Shown here: piece after piece, positions 41,755 through 50,478 of the stretch
How the letters are laid out: the number at the start of each line of letters is the position of its first letter
How positions within the stretch are numbered: the first letter of the stretch is position 1
Notes under the pieces: generated by a model
The model's database searches: none
The model's input: only the letters and a program-made list of their open reading frames with translations
What the model was told of the DNA's origin: nothing
NCBI RefSeq assembly: GCF_003815875.1
Contig: NZ_CP033924.1
Coordinates: forward strand, 1,736,001 to 1,800,000
Source: Chryseobacterium lactis
GTDB lineage: Bacteria; Bacteroidota; Bacteroidia; Flavobacteriales; Weeksellaceae
Length of the DNA stretch: 64,000 nucleotides
Direction of reading: 5' to 3'
Position numbers and translations under genes: made by a program

Positions 41755-42528
41755 TTATTTAATCATGATTTTGCGTGAATATGCTTTGCCTTCTTTTGTC
41801 TGAAGTGTCATAATGTACACCCCTCCGGACTGTTGGGGATCAAATGTGTTTGATCTCAGGGTCGAACGATATACTTCTTTTCCTGATGTATTCACTAAGG
41901 TAACCTCAGAACCTTGTACAGGAACATTACCGCCAAGAGTAATTTGTCCGTTTTGGCTATGTGCCATAATATTGATTAACGGATCCTGATAAGCATAATA
42001 AATCCTGAATCCGCCACCAAGGCTAAGTACACCACCTGTTAAGCCGACTCTTATTCCGTCATAAGGTTTTTCAGGTTTAAATTCTACGGTACCTCTGTTA
42101 GGAGTTGCTCCAAGTTTAAGAAGACTTACATCTATCGTTCTTCTGTCGTTATTGGATTGGCCTCCGTTCATGGTTTCCAATGTTACACCGCTTAATAATT
42201 GTACAGATAAGGCAATGTTGTCTGTTCCGATACCCACAACAAGTCTTGTGTCGGATCTTAGATCAGGGAAAGTTAAAGTTTGTTGAATTCCTCCTAATAA
42301 TGCGGTTCCTAATACCATTGTAGAATAATCGTCCTCATTATCTCCAATGGCATTTTGAGGGTTGTCTACACGGCAGCCTAAACAAGCTACTCCAAAAACT
42401 CCTGAGTTTTGAGCGTGAGCATAGATTCTGTTCTGGGCAAGAAATAAAGCATTGGTAGCGAATAAAAACAATGCTGTGAAAACAGCTTTAAATGAGAACT
42501 GTTTTCTCAAAAGTAAATTAATTTTCAT
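41755..42528 (-). CDS. CLGC-module T9SS protein, short form
   Basis: A 257-residue protein from the ATG at 42528, with a signal peptide ending FLAQN. It has the shared module with CLGCRVDNPQNAIGDNEDDYSTM, written here as CLGC plus NPQNAIGDNEDDYS, then GIGTDNIALSVQL, QSNNDRR and GGFRIYYAYQ. The tail is HSQNGQITLGGNVPVQG ... GVYIMTLQTKEGKAYSRKIMIK. An in-frame ATG at 42561 is possible but would lengthen the signal peptide oddly. Each gene in this array has its own terminator, so they are probably expressed separately. It is a candidate secreted or surface adhesin-like protein with no known family that I can name. Confidence 0.75.
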   Translation of the reverse strand: MKINLLLRKQFSFKAVFTALFLFATNALFLAQNRIYAHAQNSGVFGVACLGCRVDNPQNAIGDNEDDYSTMVLGTALLGGIQQTLTFPDLRSDTRLVVGIGTDNIALSVQLLSGVTLETMNGGQSNNDRRTIDVSLLKLGATPNRGTVEFKPEKPYDGIRVGLTGGVLSLGGGFRIYYAYQDPLINIMAHSQNGQITLGGNVPVQGSEVTLVNTSGKEVYRSTLRSNTFDPQQSGGVYIMTLQTKEGKAYSRKIMIK

Positions 42529-42678
42529 GTTATCGAATTTTGGATGAATAGTTTCATTCAAATTTACACATTAATAAGAAAAGCAAGAAATATTATTTCC
42601 TTTTTTGGTGATTTTTTTAAACTTATTTATAATCGGAAAAAACTAGGCAAAGGATACATTGTTTTAAATTAATAAAAA

Positions 42679-42700
42679 AGACAGGTCTAAAAACCTGCCT
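42679..42700 (-). terminator. Terminator after the second long paralog
   Basis: The stem AGACAGGT with ACCTGCCT has one mismatch and a six-base loop. A T-run follows on the minus strand. Confidence 0.7.
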
Positions 42701-42717
42701 TTGTGATGTGTTATATT

Positions 42718-44250
42718 TTATCGAGTGAGGATAAGCTTTTGAGTAAATGTTTTCTTATCCTTTGTTTGTACGGTCAATAAATAGATGCCTCCAGGTAATG
42801 TTGTCGGTAGGTTAAACGTTCTGGAATGGTATTTTGAACGGAAAATTTCCTTTCCAAAAGTATTATTGATGAAAATATCTGCTCCCTCCAGGTCAATGCT
42901 TCCATTGAGGGTGATTTGTCCTGTAGTAGGATTGGGAGATAGAGTGAATAGATCTTTTGTAGGTGTTATTTTTGTTGCTAGCGGTGACGAAACACCTGGT
43001 AAGCTATATGCTGCAGGTAGTACTTTGAGTATTTCATCTGGTAATGCTTCCTGGTAAATCAGTAAGTCGTCTATTTTTGCCAGCTCCGTCGTAAGTGAAA
43101 TGAGTTTTTCGGAATCCGGATTAGAATCATGGTAGCCCACCTGAAAAGTGATTTTATATTTCTCAGTAAGATTTCCATCTATATATTTTGAAATGATTCC
43201 TCCAACAGGTTTTGAGCAATGTATTGTATCTTCTGGATCTATACGACTTTTGCAGAGTAATTTTTCGAAAGGTGTAGGAAGTATTGGAGTCACTTTTATT
43301 GAATAATGATGGAGGCCTGTGCTAGAATTTTGTTTAGACAGCTTTAAAGGAAAAAGGCTGTCATCATCTTGATCAGGTATACGATACGCACGATCCTGAT
43401 TTACTGTAAATGATGTTTTGTCTATCGTGATTTTAGTGCCGAATACATTCACAAATAATGAGTTTTCTACGTCAGCCCAAAATGAAATAGTCTTTTCTAA
43501 TCTATTTTCAGATGTGAGGTCTGTTTTCAAGGTATTGTATGCTTTTAACGCCTTACCACATATAACGCTGTTGTCTTCAAATTGTGGATCAACATTGGGT
43601 TCCTGGTTAAAATGATAATTATGAACTTTATCTTGAATTTGCCAATCAAAAGGATAATAATAGTATGGAGTAGCGGGAAGTGAGGTATTGCATAGGGTGA
43701 TAAATTCAGACTGATGGGCGTAATAAATTCGAAATTCACTGTTCACACTGATGGCTCCGGTATTTAACGTTATTTTTACCTTGTTGTAAAGTTTTGTGGG
43801 TTGTAATTCTATGGTTGCTCTGTTGAGTTGTGAACCAATTTTAAGAATATTATTATCTATGATTCTGCCATCTCCATTGGATGTATTTCCATTCATTGTT
43901 TCTATAGTTGCTCCGCTTAGCAATGAAATCGATAATTGACTATTGCCGGTTCCGATGCCAATCCTTAATTTTTTTAAACTTGATGTCGGAAATTCGAGGG
44001 TTTGAGAAATATTTCCTAATAATGCCGTGCCTATCTTTAACGAAGAATAATCGTCTTCATTGTTTCCTATTGCATTTTGTGGGTTTTGAATGCCACAACT
44101 TAAGCAAACTGCTGAAATTGAATGGTTCTCACCGGACACGTAAGTTTTTGTCGTAACCTGTGCAAAGGATAAATTGTTCATAAAGAATGTCAGGAAAGAT
44201 AGCAGTACTGCTCTTCTTAAGCAGGAACTTGCTTGTAAATGTTTTTTCAT
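42718..44250 (-). CDS. CLGC-module T9SS protein, long form with inserted LamG-like domain
   Basis: A 510-residue protein with a signal peptide (NNLSFAQ). The shared module includes AVCLSCGIQNPQNAIGNNED (CLSC instead of CLGC), GIGTGNSQLSISL, TSNGDGR and SEFRIYYAHQ. The insert (about 185-430) starts PYYYYPFDWQIQDKVHNYHF and contains ISFWADVENSLFVNVFGT and IDDLLIYQEALPDEI, again LamG-like. The tail is LSPNPTTGQITLNGS ... GGIYLLTVQTKDKKTFTQKLILTR, a clear T9SS type A domain. It matches the long form at 39065 in layout, while the insert sequences have diverged. It is the first gene of the array in transcription order. Confidence 0.75.
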   Translation of the reverse strand: MKKHLQASSCLRRAVLLSFLTFFMNNLSFAQVTTKTYVSGENHSISAVCLSCGIQNPQNAIGNNEDDYSSLKIGTALLGNISQTLEFPTSSLKKLRIGIGTGNSQLSISLLSGATIETMNGNTSNGDGRIIDNNILKIGSQLNRATIELQPTKLYNKVKITLNTGAISVNSEFRIYYAHQSEFITLCNTSLPATPYYYYPFDWQIQDKVHNYHFNQEPNVDPQFEDNSVICGKALKAYNTLKTDLTSENRLEKTISFWADVENSLFVNVFGTKITIDKTSFTVNQDRAYRIPDQDDDSLFPLKLSKQNSSTGLHHYSIKVTPILPTPFEKLLCKSRIDPEDTIHCSKPVGGIISKYIDGNLTEKYKITFQVGYHDSNPDSEKLISLTTELAKIDDLLIYQEALPDEILKVLPAAYSLPGVSSPLATKITPTKDLFTLSPNPTTGQITLNGSIDLEGADIFINNTFGKEIFRSKYHSRTFNLPTTLPGGIYLLTVQTKDKKTFTQKLILTR

Positions 44251-44458
44251 GTTTTTGAGATTTGGGTATTGTTTTAATCAAAGGTAAGTGAATAATTTTA
44301 ATTTTAAATATTTTTTATGAAAATAATAACAATAATTTTTTATTACATATATATGTTTAATATTTAATTAATTATGTAATATTAAAATGTTATTATATAT
44401 AGTATTTTTATAAATAACAAAAAATTATAACTATGTCTGGGGGATATATGGCACAAAA

Positions 44459-44489
44459 AAAGAGAAGACTTAATGAAAGTCTTCTCTTT
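44459..44489 (-). terminator. Terminator after the tRNA-Glu pair
   Basis: A 13-bp perfect stem (AAAGAGAAGACTT with AAGTCTTCTCTTT) has an AATGA loop. It abuts the 3' end of the first tRNA, and a T-run follows on the minus strand. Confidence 0.85.
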
Positions 44490-44490
44490 G

Positions 44491-44562
44491 TAGCCCGTAG
44501 GGGAATCGAACCCCTCTTACCAGAATGAAAATCTGAGGTCCTAACCGATAGACGAACGGGCC
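44491..44562 (-). tRNA. tRNA-Glu (anticodon UUC)
   Basis: On the minus strand it begins GGCCCGTTCGTC and ends ACGGGCTA. The acceptor stem, the TTCGATTC T-loop and the anticodon loop TTTTCAT (anticodon TTC) are all clear. The 3' CCA is not encoded. It is identical to 44629-44700. Confidence 0.96.
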
Positions 44563-44628
44563 CTCTATCTTCCATTACCGAAGTAATGTGTTAGTTTTTG
44601 TTTTTATAAGTATCAACTCTTAGTTTTG

Positions 44629-44700
44629 TAGCCCGTAGGGGAATCGAACCCCTCTTACCAGAATGAAAATCTGAGGTCCTAACCGATAGACGAACGGGCC
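44629..44700 (-). tRNA. tRNA-Glu (anticodon UUC), tandem identical copy
   Basis: Same 72-base sequence as 44491-44562, separated by 66 bp. The anticodon loop is TTTTCAT. It lies 10 bp downstream of rpsT on the same strand, so it may be cut from the rpsT transcript. Confidence 0.96.
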
Positions 44701-44710
44701 TACTATATTA

Positions 44711-44965
44711 TTACGCTAACTTGTTAACGTGCTTTGTCAATTTGCTTTTCAAGTTAGCCGCTTTGTTCTTGTGGATAATATTTTTCTTAGCTAATTTATC
44801 CAATAAAGCGATAACTTTTGGCAGTTGCTCTGTTGCAGCAGCTTTGTTTTCCTCATTTCTTAAGGCTTTCAATGCTGTTCTAGCAGTCTTGTGATAATAT
44901 CTATTACGAAGTCTTCTAGTTTCGTTTTGTCTGATTCTCTTTAGTGCTGATTTATGATTTGCCAT
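44711..44965 (-). CDS. rpsT: 30S ribosomal protein S20
   Basis: An 84-residue basic helical protein starting [18 protein letters not shown], the classic S20 N-terminus, with ALKALRNEE and [17 protein letters not shown] later. The ATG at 44965 is chosen because it gives the conserved MANHKS start. S20 binds 16S rRNA early in small-subunit assembly. Just upstream, TAGTTTTG and a TTTG 20 bp before it form a good promoter. The gene lies between tRNA-Glu genes. Confidence 0.97.
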   Translation of the reverse strand: MANHKSALKRIRQNETRRLRNRYYHKTARTALKALRNEENKAAATEQLPKVIALLDKLAKKNIIHKNKAANLKSKLTKHVNKLA

Positions 44966-44983
44966 ATCGTTCAAATGTGAGTG

Positions 44984-45015
44984 CAAAACTATAAACTTTT
45001 TCTTTAACTACCAAA
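44984..45015 (-). promoter_or_regulatory. Promoter of rpsT (TTTG-N20-TAGTTTTG)
   Basis: On the minus strand the -7 box TAGTTTTG (44984-44991) and a TTTG at 45012-45015 are 20 bp apart. The leader to the ATG at 44965 would be about 13 bases. Confidence 0.6.
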
Positions 45016-45032
45016 TTTATTTTCAAAAATTT

Positions 45033-45353
45033 TTAATTTTCTTCTGAAAGGTATTTTCTAAGTTTATTTATTGCCTGTTCTATTTTTAAATTTTCTTGTT
45101 CTTTCTCTAATTTCTTGATCGTGTTTCCCAACATAATCATCGCATTGTTCCATTCTCCAGTGGTATTGGTGAAAGTGAATTCATCTATTGTTACTTCAAA
45201 AGCAACCCTTTCTCCAGTCCTGTAAAGTCTGAAACTTATTTTATCATCCCTGCCTGCAATCCCGTCTTCATTGATTTGTAAATCATAACTTTTTGGGTTA
45301 GAGTGGATTTTCTTAAAAAGCAATTTTGCTTCTTGTATTTTTAAATCCGGCAT
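45033..45353 (-). CDS. Hypothetical 106-residue cytosolic protein
   Basis: No signal peptide or membrane segment. The N-terminal half is beta-rich (SYDLQINEDGIAGRDDKISF, then LYRTGERVAFEVTIDEFTF). The C-terminal half is a charged helix (MIMLGNTIKKLEKEQENLK...INKLRKYLSEEN), probably a coiled coil. It is preceded on the same strand by a tRNA-Glu 15 bp away and followed by rpsT. I do not recognise the family. Codon use looks like that of its neighbours, so it is likely a real gene. Confidence 0.6.
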   Translation of the reverse strand: MPDLKIQEAKLLFKKIHSNPKSYDLQINEDGIAGRDDKISFRLYRTGERVAFEVTIDEFTFTNTTGEWNNAMIMLGNTIKKLEKEQENLKIEQAINKLRKYLSEEN

Positions 45354-45367
45354 GATATCAAATTTGG

Positions 45368-45439
45368 TAGCCTATAGGGGAATCGAACCCCTGTTGCAAG
45401 GATGAAAACCTTGAGTCCTAACCACTAGACGAATAGGCC
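45368..45439 (-). tRNA. tRNA-Glu (anticodon UUC), diverged copy
   Basis: On the minus strand it begins GGCCTATTCGTC and ends ATAGGCTA. The anticodon stem is CAAGG/CCTTG with loop TTTTCAT, so the anticodon is TTC. Its acceptor and anticodon stems differ from the tandem pair at 44491-44700 while the identity is the same. Confidence 0.95.
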
Positions 45440-45498
45440 AAATTTTGAGGTTGCAAAAGTAATAATTAACTTTTAAACTTCAAAATTATTTTTTAAGA

Positions 45499-46785
45499 TT
45501 ATTTATAAACTTTTTGTATTACCGTGTTTTTCACACCTTTAGATTCGAGCTCTTTTTGAAGCTTTGCAGCATCTTCCAGCGTATATACCTTTCCGTAGGT
45601 ATAATAAAACACTCCACTGTCTTTATTTCTCTCTACATCTTTCAGGTTTTGAATAATGTATGAATTGCCATTTAGCTTGTCTCCGGCATATACTTCAATG
45701 GTGTAATATCCCATGCTTATTTTTTGATTAGGCATGAATCCTACCGCAAAAGCATTTCTAAAGCCTGCATCTTTGGCCGTCTTAAGGTTGATATCTCTCA
45801 CTGAAGCCATATTCGTTACAGCGTAATAATATTTGTACTGTCCGTTTTCTTTGATTGTAAGCACATAGTTTAGCCCTTTCAATGCAGGATCATTTTCATT
45901 GTACTTCGTAGGAGAACTCATCAGTAATATTCTGAAATCGTTTTTCAGAGCTACTTCTGCCGGTTTTTCAGGTTCCGGTTTTCTCACCGCAATAGATCCG
46001 CCAGATTTTCTGTCAACTGCTTTTTTATAATCGATAATTGCAGTATAGATACTTTCGGCAATTTCGTTCTGACCTTTGTCGGAAGCGATATAATGACTTT
46101 CTTCAGGATGATTGATGAAACCTGTTTCTATCAATACCGATGGCATTGCATTCATACGCAGAACGTGAAGGTTCTTCTGGAAAACTCCTCTTGAGAACCG
46201 TTTGTCTTTATTCACAAAGTTATCTTCTACCAGCCCTCCCAAAAGAAGACTTGATTCAAGATATTTACTTTGCTGAAGTTTTAACGCGATTAATGATTCC
46301 GGAGAATCAGGATTATAAGAACCAAAAGTTTGTTTATCTTTTTCGTCCAGAAAAATCACGTCATTTTCTCTCTTTGCAACCTCAAGGTTTTCGTTATTCT
46401 GGTTAGGTCCCTGTACATAAGTTTCCGTACCATATGCGGTAGACCGCTGTGCAGAGTTACAGTGAATAGATACAAACAGATCTGCCTTGCTTCTGTTGGC
46501 AAGGTTGGTTCTGTCCGAAAGAGAAGGATATTCATCAATCTTTCGGGTATATATTACTTTGAAGTCTCTGTTTTTCTCCAACATTGCTCCTACTTTTAAA
46601 GTAATTGCTAGGGTAATGTCTTTTTCTGCGACTCTTCCAATGTCTGCATAACTCCTGTTGGCTCCGTGATCACTTCCTCCGTGTCCCGCGTCCAGAACGA
46701 TTGTGAACTTCTTCTGAGAGAAAATAAAGTTACTGGTTAGGATAAGGAGAAATGATAAAATTATTTTAAAATTTTGTTTGTGCAT
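45499..46785 (-). CDS. N-acetylmuramoyl-L-alanine amidase (Amidase_3) with SPOR-like tail
   Basis: A 428-residue protein with a signal peptide ending FSQK. The catalytic zinc domain (about 27-255) has VLDAGHGGSDHGA (H35), an EKDITL segment with the metal Glu, SIHCNSA and VLIETGFINHPEES. It cleaves the amide between MurNAc and the stem peptide in peptidoglycan, usually at division. The C-terminal part (about 290-428) has two repeats (YYYAVTNMASVRDINLKTAKDAG and FYYTYGKVYTLEDAAKLQKELE) that resemble SPOR-type folds, which bind denuded glycan at septa. It is divergent from lptD, 53 bp apart. Confidence 0.92.
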   Translation of the reverse strand: MHKQNFKIILSFLLILTSNFIFSQKKFTIVLDAGHGGSDHGANRSYADIGRVAEKDITLAITLKVGAMLEKNRDFKVIYTRKIDEYPSLSDRTNLANRSKADLFVSIHCNSAQRSTAYGTETYVQGPNQNNENLEVAKRENDVIFLDEKDKQTFGSYNPDSPESLIALKLQQSKYLESSLLLGGLVEDNFVNKDKRFSRGVFQKNLHVLRMNAMPSVLIETGFINHPEESHYIASDKGQNEIAESIYTAIIDYKKAVDRKSGGSIAVRKPEPEKPAEVALKNDFRILLMSSPTKYNENDPALKGLNYVLTIKENGQYKYYYAVTNMASVRDINLKTAKDAGFRNAFAVGFMPNQKISMGYYTIEVYAGDKLNGNSYIIQNLKDVERNKDSGVFYYTYGKVYTLEDAAKLQKELESKGVKNTVIQKVYK

Positions 46786-46838
46786 CTTACAGTTATAAAA
46801 ATTATATTAATTTTGGGCCTTAATTATATATAATAAAA

Positions 46839-49424
46839 TTGGCCAAAACCGTCCTCAAAAATATATTACAAATTTTAATTATCCTAATTTTTAACAATTT
46901 TTTAGCACAGAAAACTCCTGAAAAATTGCCTAAAAATGCGGTTAATGATACTATTTCCAAAAAGGATACCATTGTTGTAAAAAAGGAATCCCTTGATGAC
47001 GTGCTTCGTACAAAAGCCGACGATCAGCGTAGGGACATCCCAAAAAAGATGACATTCCTCAATAAAAATGCCCAGGTAAAATACCAGGATATGCAGATTG
47101 ATGCAGATTATATTTCTATTGATGATAATAAAAATACAATTTATGCCCGTGGAAAACAAGACTCTTTAGGGAAAATTATTGAGCCCGTGATTACTCTGCA
47201 GGGAGGTAAAAAGTACGAAACCAATGAATTCAGCTATAATACCAAAACGAAACAGGCGATCGCTTTCAATGCAAGAACCGAAGAAAGTGAGGGAGTTATC
47301 ATAGCCCAGAAGACCAAAAAATATAACGATTCCGTATATGCTATGAGAAAGGCGGATTATACTACGGATGATTATTTTATCAAGAAAAAAGATACCACTG
47401 CGGATTATTTTATGAGGGCTTATAACATTAAGCTTATTAAAACTAAAACTAAGTCGCAGATCGTTACGGGCCCTATCCAAATGTTTATAGAACAGGTTCC
47501 GACCCCTCTTTATTTACCGTTTGCTATTTTGCCGTTTTCAGCCAAAAGAGCCGCCGGAATTCTGATTCCTAGTTTTGGAGAAAGAGAGGATGTAGGGTTC
47601 TTCCTGAACGGAATTGGATATTATCAACCCATCGGAGAGCATTTTGATCTCAAGGTATTAGCCGATATTTATACAAAAGGAAGCTGGAACCTTCGTCCCC
47701 AAATGAATTATCAGAAGAAATACCGTTATTCGGGATCATTTAATGCGGATGTCGGAACAATGGTAAGAGGGATTAAAGGGCTGGATGACTACACAAAAAA
47801 CAGCACCTACAGAATCAACTGGACACACTCTCAGGATTCTAAAGCCAATCCTTTCCTGACTTTCAGTGCTTCTGTTGATATTGTAAGTACGAAGTTTTAT
47901 AACAATCCATTAAACAACAACTACATTTTCAATCAAAATGTATTGAATACACAGCAGAATTCTACGGTAACTCTTACCAAAAGATTTCTGAAACTTCCGA
48001 TGACGATTACCGGAACGGCATCATATTCTCAAAACTTTGCAACGGGATTAGCTGATCTTCGCCTTCCACAAATGAACGTAGCGATCAACCAGTTTTACCT
48101 TTTCAAATCAAAAACAGGAGTGAGACAGGGACTTATTGAGAATATTACGGTGAATACAGGTTTTAACCTTACCAACTTCGTTAACACTCAGGAAAACGAA
48201 TTGTTTAAAAAAGAAATGTGGGATAAAATGCAGACCGGGCTTAAGAATAATATTGCCCTGGCAACCAATACCACCCTGGCAAAATATTTTACGTTCAGTT
48301 TAAGTGCTAATATTGACAATGCGTTAACGACAAAAACGCTGAACAGATACTATGATCCTATAAAGAATATTACAGTAGATGAAATCAGTAAAAACCTTTC
48401 CGGATATTCTACATTCTCTACAACTGCCAGTCTTCAGACCACCCTTTACGGAATGATGAAGTTTAAAAAAGGATCTGCAGTAGAGGCGGTGAGACATATG
48501 ATGACGCCAAGTATAGGGTTTACTTATTCTCCTGATTTTTCAAGTCCGAATTTTGGATATTATAAAAACTATTACAATGCGAACGGAGCTTTGACGCCTT
48601 ATTCTATTTTTGAAAAAGGAATTGTGGGAAGCCCTTCAAGTGGAATGGTTGGATCCTTAGGATTTAATATTGGAAACAATATTGAAATGAAGATAAAGTC
48701 TAAAAGCGATTCTACCGGTGTGAAGAAAATCAAAATCTTTGAATCATTAAACCTTTCTGGAAGCTATAATTTTGCTGCTAAAGATCACCCATGGTCAATC
48801 TTTACAATAAACGGACAATCATCTTTCTTCAATAGTAAGCTTACTGTTAATACAAGTCTTTCTCTTGATCCATATAAAATCGAATTCCTTCCGGGACAGG
48901 ACACGGGAATCAGAACAGAAAAGTTCGGTGCCTTCAGTGTACAGGGATTCAATGTTCAGTTGTCTTATCCTTTAAGCAGCGAGATTTTTGGAGAAAAGAC
49001 AGATTATGCTAAAAAGTATTCTTCAAAAGGAGAGGTCCGAAACGAAAATTATTATTTTGATGATGATAATTATGCTCATTTTGACCAAGCCTGGACGTTG
49101 AATATCAATGCCAATTATGCCTATTCAAAAGGGCTTAGCCGTTTTGGTAATAAAATTGCATCATTAGGTCTGGACGGAAGTATAAAACTTACTCCTTACT
49201 GGAATATCAATGGAAGTACGCACTATGATATGGTGACCAAGCAGCTGGCCTATACCAGAATTGGTTTTTCAAGAGACCAGCGAAGTTTTACAATCAACTT
49301 CAACTGGGTACCTTTCGGACAATATAAAGTATATGACTTCTTTATCGGGATCAAAGCCAATATCTTAAGTGATGCATTGAAGTACAAAGACAGAAGCTTT
49401 ACGCAGCCTAATGCACCTTTCTAA
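46839..49424 (+). CDS. lptD: LptD-like LPS-assembly outer-membrane protein
   Basis: An 861-residue protein, probably starting at the TTG at 46839, which gives a hydrophobic signal sequence ending FLAQK. The N-terminal OstA/LptA-type jellyroll (about 60-190: MQIDADYISIDDNKNTIYA, IEPVITLQGGKKYETNEF) is followed by a long beta-barrel. That region contains PLYLPFAILPFSAKRAAGILIP and GFFLNGIGYYQPIGEHFD and resembles bacteroidetal LptD. It inserts lipopolysaccharide into the outer leaflet. The gene stands alone and faces the amidase gene. Confidence 0.88.
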   Translation: MAKTVLKNILQILIILIFNNFLAQKTPEKLPKNAVNDTISKKDTIVVKKESLDDVLRTKADDQRRDIPKKMTFLNKNAQVKYQDMQIDADYISIDDNKNTIYARGKQDSLGKIIEPVITLQGGKKYETNEFSYNTKTKQAIAFNARTEESEGVIIAQKTKKYNDSVYAMRKADYTTDDYFIKKKDTTADYFMRAYNIKLIKTKTKSQIVTGPIQMFIEQVPTPLYLPFAILPFSAKRAAGILIPSFGEREDVGFFLNGIGYYQPIGEHFDLKVLADIYTKGSWNLRPQMNYQKKYRYSGSFNADVGTMVRGIKGLDDYTKNSTYRINWTHSQDSKANPFLTFSASVDIVSTKFYNNPLNNNYIFNQNVLNTQQNSTVTLTKRFLKLPMTITGTASYSQNFATGLADLRLPQMNVAINQFYLFKSKTGVRQGLIENITVNTGFNLTNFVNTQENELFKKEMWDKMQTGLKNNIALATNTTLAKYFTFSLSANIDNALTTKTLNRYYDPIKNITVDEISKNLSGYSTFSTTASLQTTLYGMMKFKKGSAVEAVRHMMTPSIGFTYSPDFSSPNFGYYKNYYNANGALTPYSIFEKGIVGSPSSGMVGSLGFNIGNNIEMKIKSKSDSTGVKKIKIFESLNLSGSYNFAAKDHPWSIFTINGQSSFFNSKLTVNTSLSLDPYKIEFLPGQDTGIRTEKFGAFSVQGFNVQLSYPLSSEIFGEKTDYAKKYSSKGEVRNENYYFDDDNYAHFDQAWTLNINANYAYSKGLSRFGNKIASLGLDGSIKLTPYWNINGSTHYDMVTKQLAYTRIGFSRDQRSFTINFNWVPFGQYKVYDFFIGIKANILSDALKYKDRSFTQPNAPF

Positions 49425-49431
49425 TATCAGA

Positions 49432-49462
49432 TTGGCATTTGAGAATATAAATTTTATATTTG
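49432..49462 (+). promoter_or_regulatory. Promoter of ridA (TTG-N20-TATATTTG)
   Basis: TATATTTG at 49455-49462 with TTG at 49432, 20 bp apart. The leader to the ATG at 49570 is about 100 bases. Confidence 0.55.
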
Positions 49463-49569
49463 CAAGCAAAATAATTTCTAATGAATCACCGTTCATTAAG
49501 TTTTCTGATCAAAGAAATACATGATGATGGTGATTGCAGATGACTTTATAAAAAAATAAATATCCACAT

Positions 49570-49950
49570 ATGAAACAAATAATCAACACAGTTAATGCAC
49601 CTGCAGCGATAGGGCCTTATTCACAAGCTAATATGGCTAACGGAGTTTTATACATTTCCGGACAAATCCCTGTAGATCCTGCAACTGGTAAATTGGTAGA
49701 GGGAATCGAAAAAGAAACACATCAGGTGATGAAAAATCTGGAAGCAATTCTTACAGAAGCCGGGATGACTTTCAAGAACGTTGTGAAGGCTACCATCTTC
49801 CTTAAGAGTATGGATGATTTCGCGGTAATGAATGATATTTATGCTTCTTATTTAGATGCAGATAGCTATCCGGCTCGTGAAACAGTACAGGTTTCTTGTC
49901 TGCCTAAAAATGTGGATATTGAAATTTCTATGATCGCACATCAGGATTAA
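49570..49950 (+). CDS. ridA: RidA-family enamine/imine deaminase
   Basis: A 126-residue protein of the YjgF/YER057c/UK114 (RidA) family: NAPAAIGPYSQA at the N-terminus, YISGQIPVDPATGKL, VVKATIFLKSMDDFA, YPARETVQVSCLP with the catalytic Arg, and IEISMIA. It hydrolyses reactive enamines and imines made by PLP enzymes. The size is normal for the family. The stop overlaps the next gene's ATG by one base (TAATG), so the membrane protein is coupled to it. Confidence 0.95.
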   Translation: MKQIINTVNAPAAIGPYSQANMANGVLYISGQIPVDPATGKLVEGIEKETHQVMKNLEAILTEAGMTFKNVVKATIFLKSMDDFAVMNDIYASYLDADSYPARETVQVSCLPKNVDIEISMIAHQD

Positions 49951-50405
49951 TGAATTTTATAAGAAATACAATTGCGGTGTTGTTGGGTCTTGGTATAGCA
50001 GGGCTTATTATTACCCTTGGTATAAGGGCTTTTCCGCAATGGATAACTTTTGAAGCTTTTGCTCCGTTCGAGCATTGGCAAAGGTTTCTTTTCAGTATGA
50101 AGGACGATAAGGCTTTCTTCGGCTTCTTATTGTTTATTTCCGGACTAGGAACTACAATTGGAGGAGTTGCCACAGCCATCATCGTTAAATATGCTAAAGT
50201 AGCCTATGCTATTCTGATTGGCTTTATTATGCTCTTTATAGCCATGCTGGATGTTATTATATTTCCGTACCATCCAACGTTTTATAAGATTTCTATTTTC
50301 CTTACATTCTTTCCGTTTTCCTGGATTGGAGGTAAGATTGTAGAAGTAATCTATGAGCGGAATAAGCAAAAAAGAATTGCTGAAAAGATGAACAAACCCA
50401 AATAA
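49950..50405 (+). CDS. Four-helix membrane protein coupled to ridA
   Basis: A 151-residue protein with about four transmembrane helices (roughly 7-26, 53-75, 83-105, 112-132) and a short charged C-terminus (ERNKQKRIAEKMNKPK). Its ATG overlaps the ridA stop codon. No functional motif is visible and I do not recognise the family. It is followed by a bidirectional terminator. Confidence 0.7.
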   Translation: MNFIRNTIAVLLGLGIAGLIITLGIRAFPQWITFEAFAPFEHWQRFLFSMKDDKAFFGFLLFISGLGTTIGGVATAIIVKYAKVAYAILIGFIMLFIAMLDVIIFPYHPTFYKISIFLTFFPFSWIGGKIVEVIYERNKQKRIAEKMNKPK

Positions 50406-50413
50406 ATAATAAC

Positions 50414-50443
50414 AAAAGCGCTGCAGATTTCTGCAGCGCTTTT
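50414..50443. terminator. Bidirectional terminator between ridA operon and htrA
   Basis: The 13-bp stem AAAAGCGCTGCAG with CTGCAGCGCTTTT has an ATTT loop. It has A and T runs on both sides and serves both convergent genes. Confidence 0.88.
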
Positions 50444-50478
50444 TTGTTGATATGAAAATAACTATTGTTTCTTATTAA

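Noticed and set aside
39011..42700. Regular hairpins in the paralog array considered as a CRISPR-like or recombination array
   Set aside because: Each hairpin differs in sequence, follows a gene stop and has a T-run, so they are ordinary terminators.
44281..44440. Very AT-rich stretch considered as an origin or attachment site
   Set aside because: No DnaA-box cluster, repeats or integrase gene is near; it is the upstream region of the long paralog.
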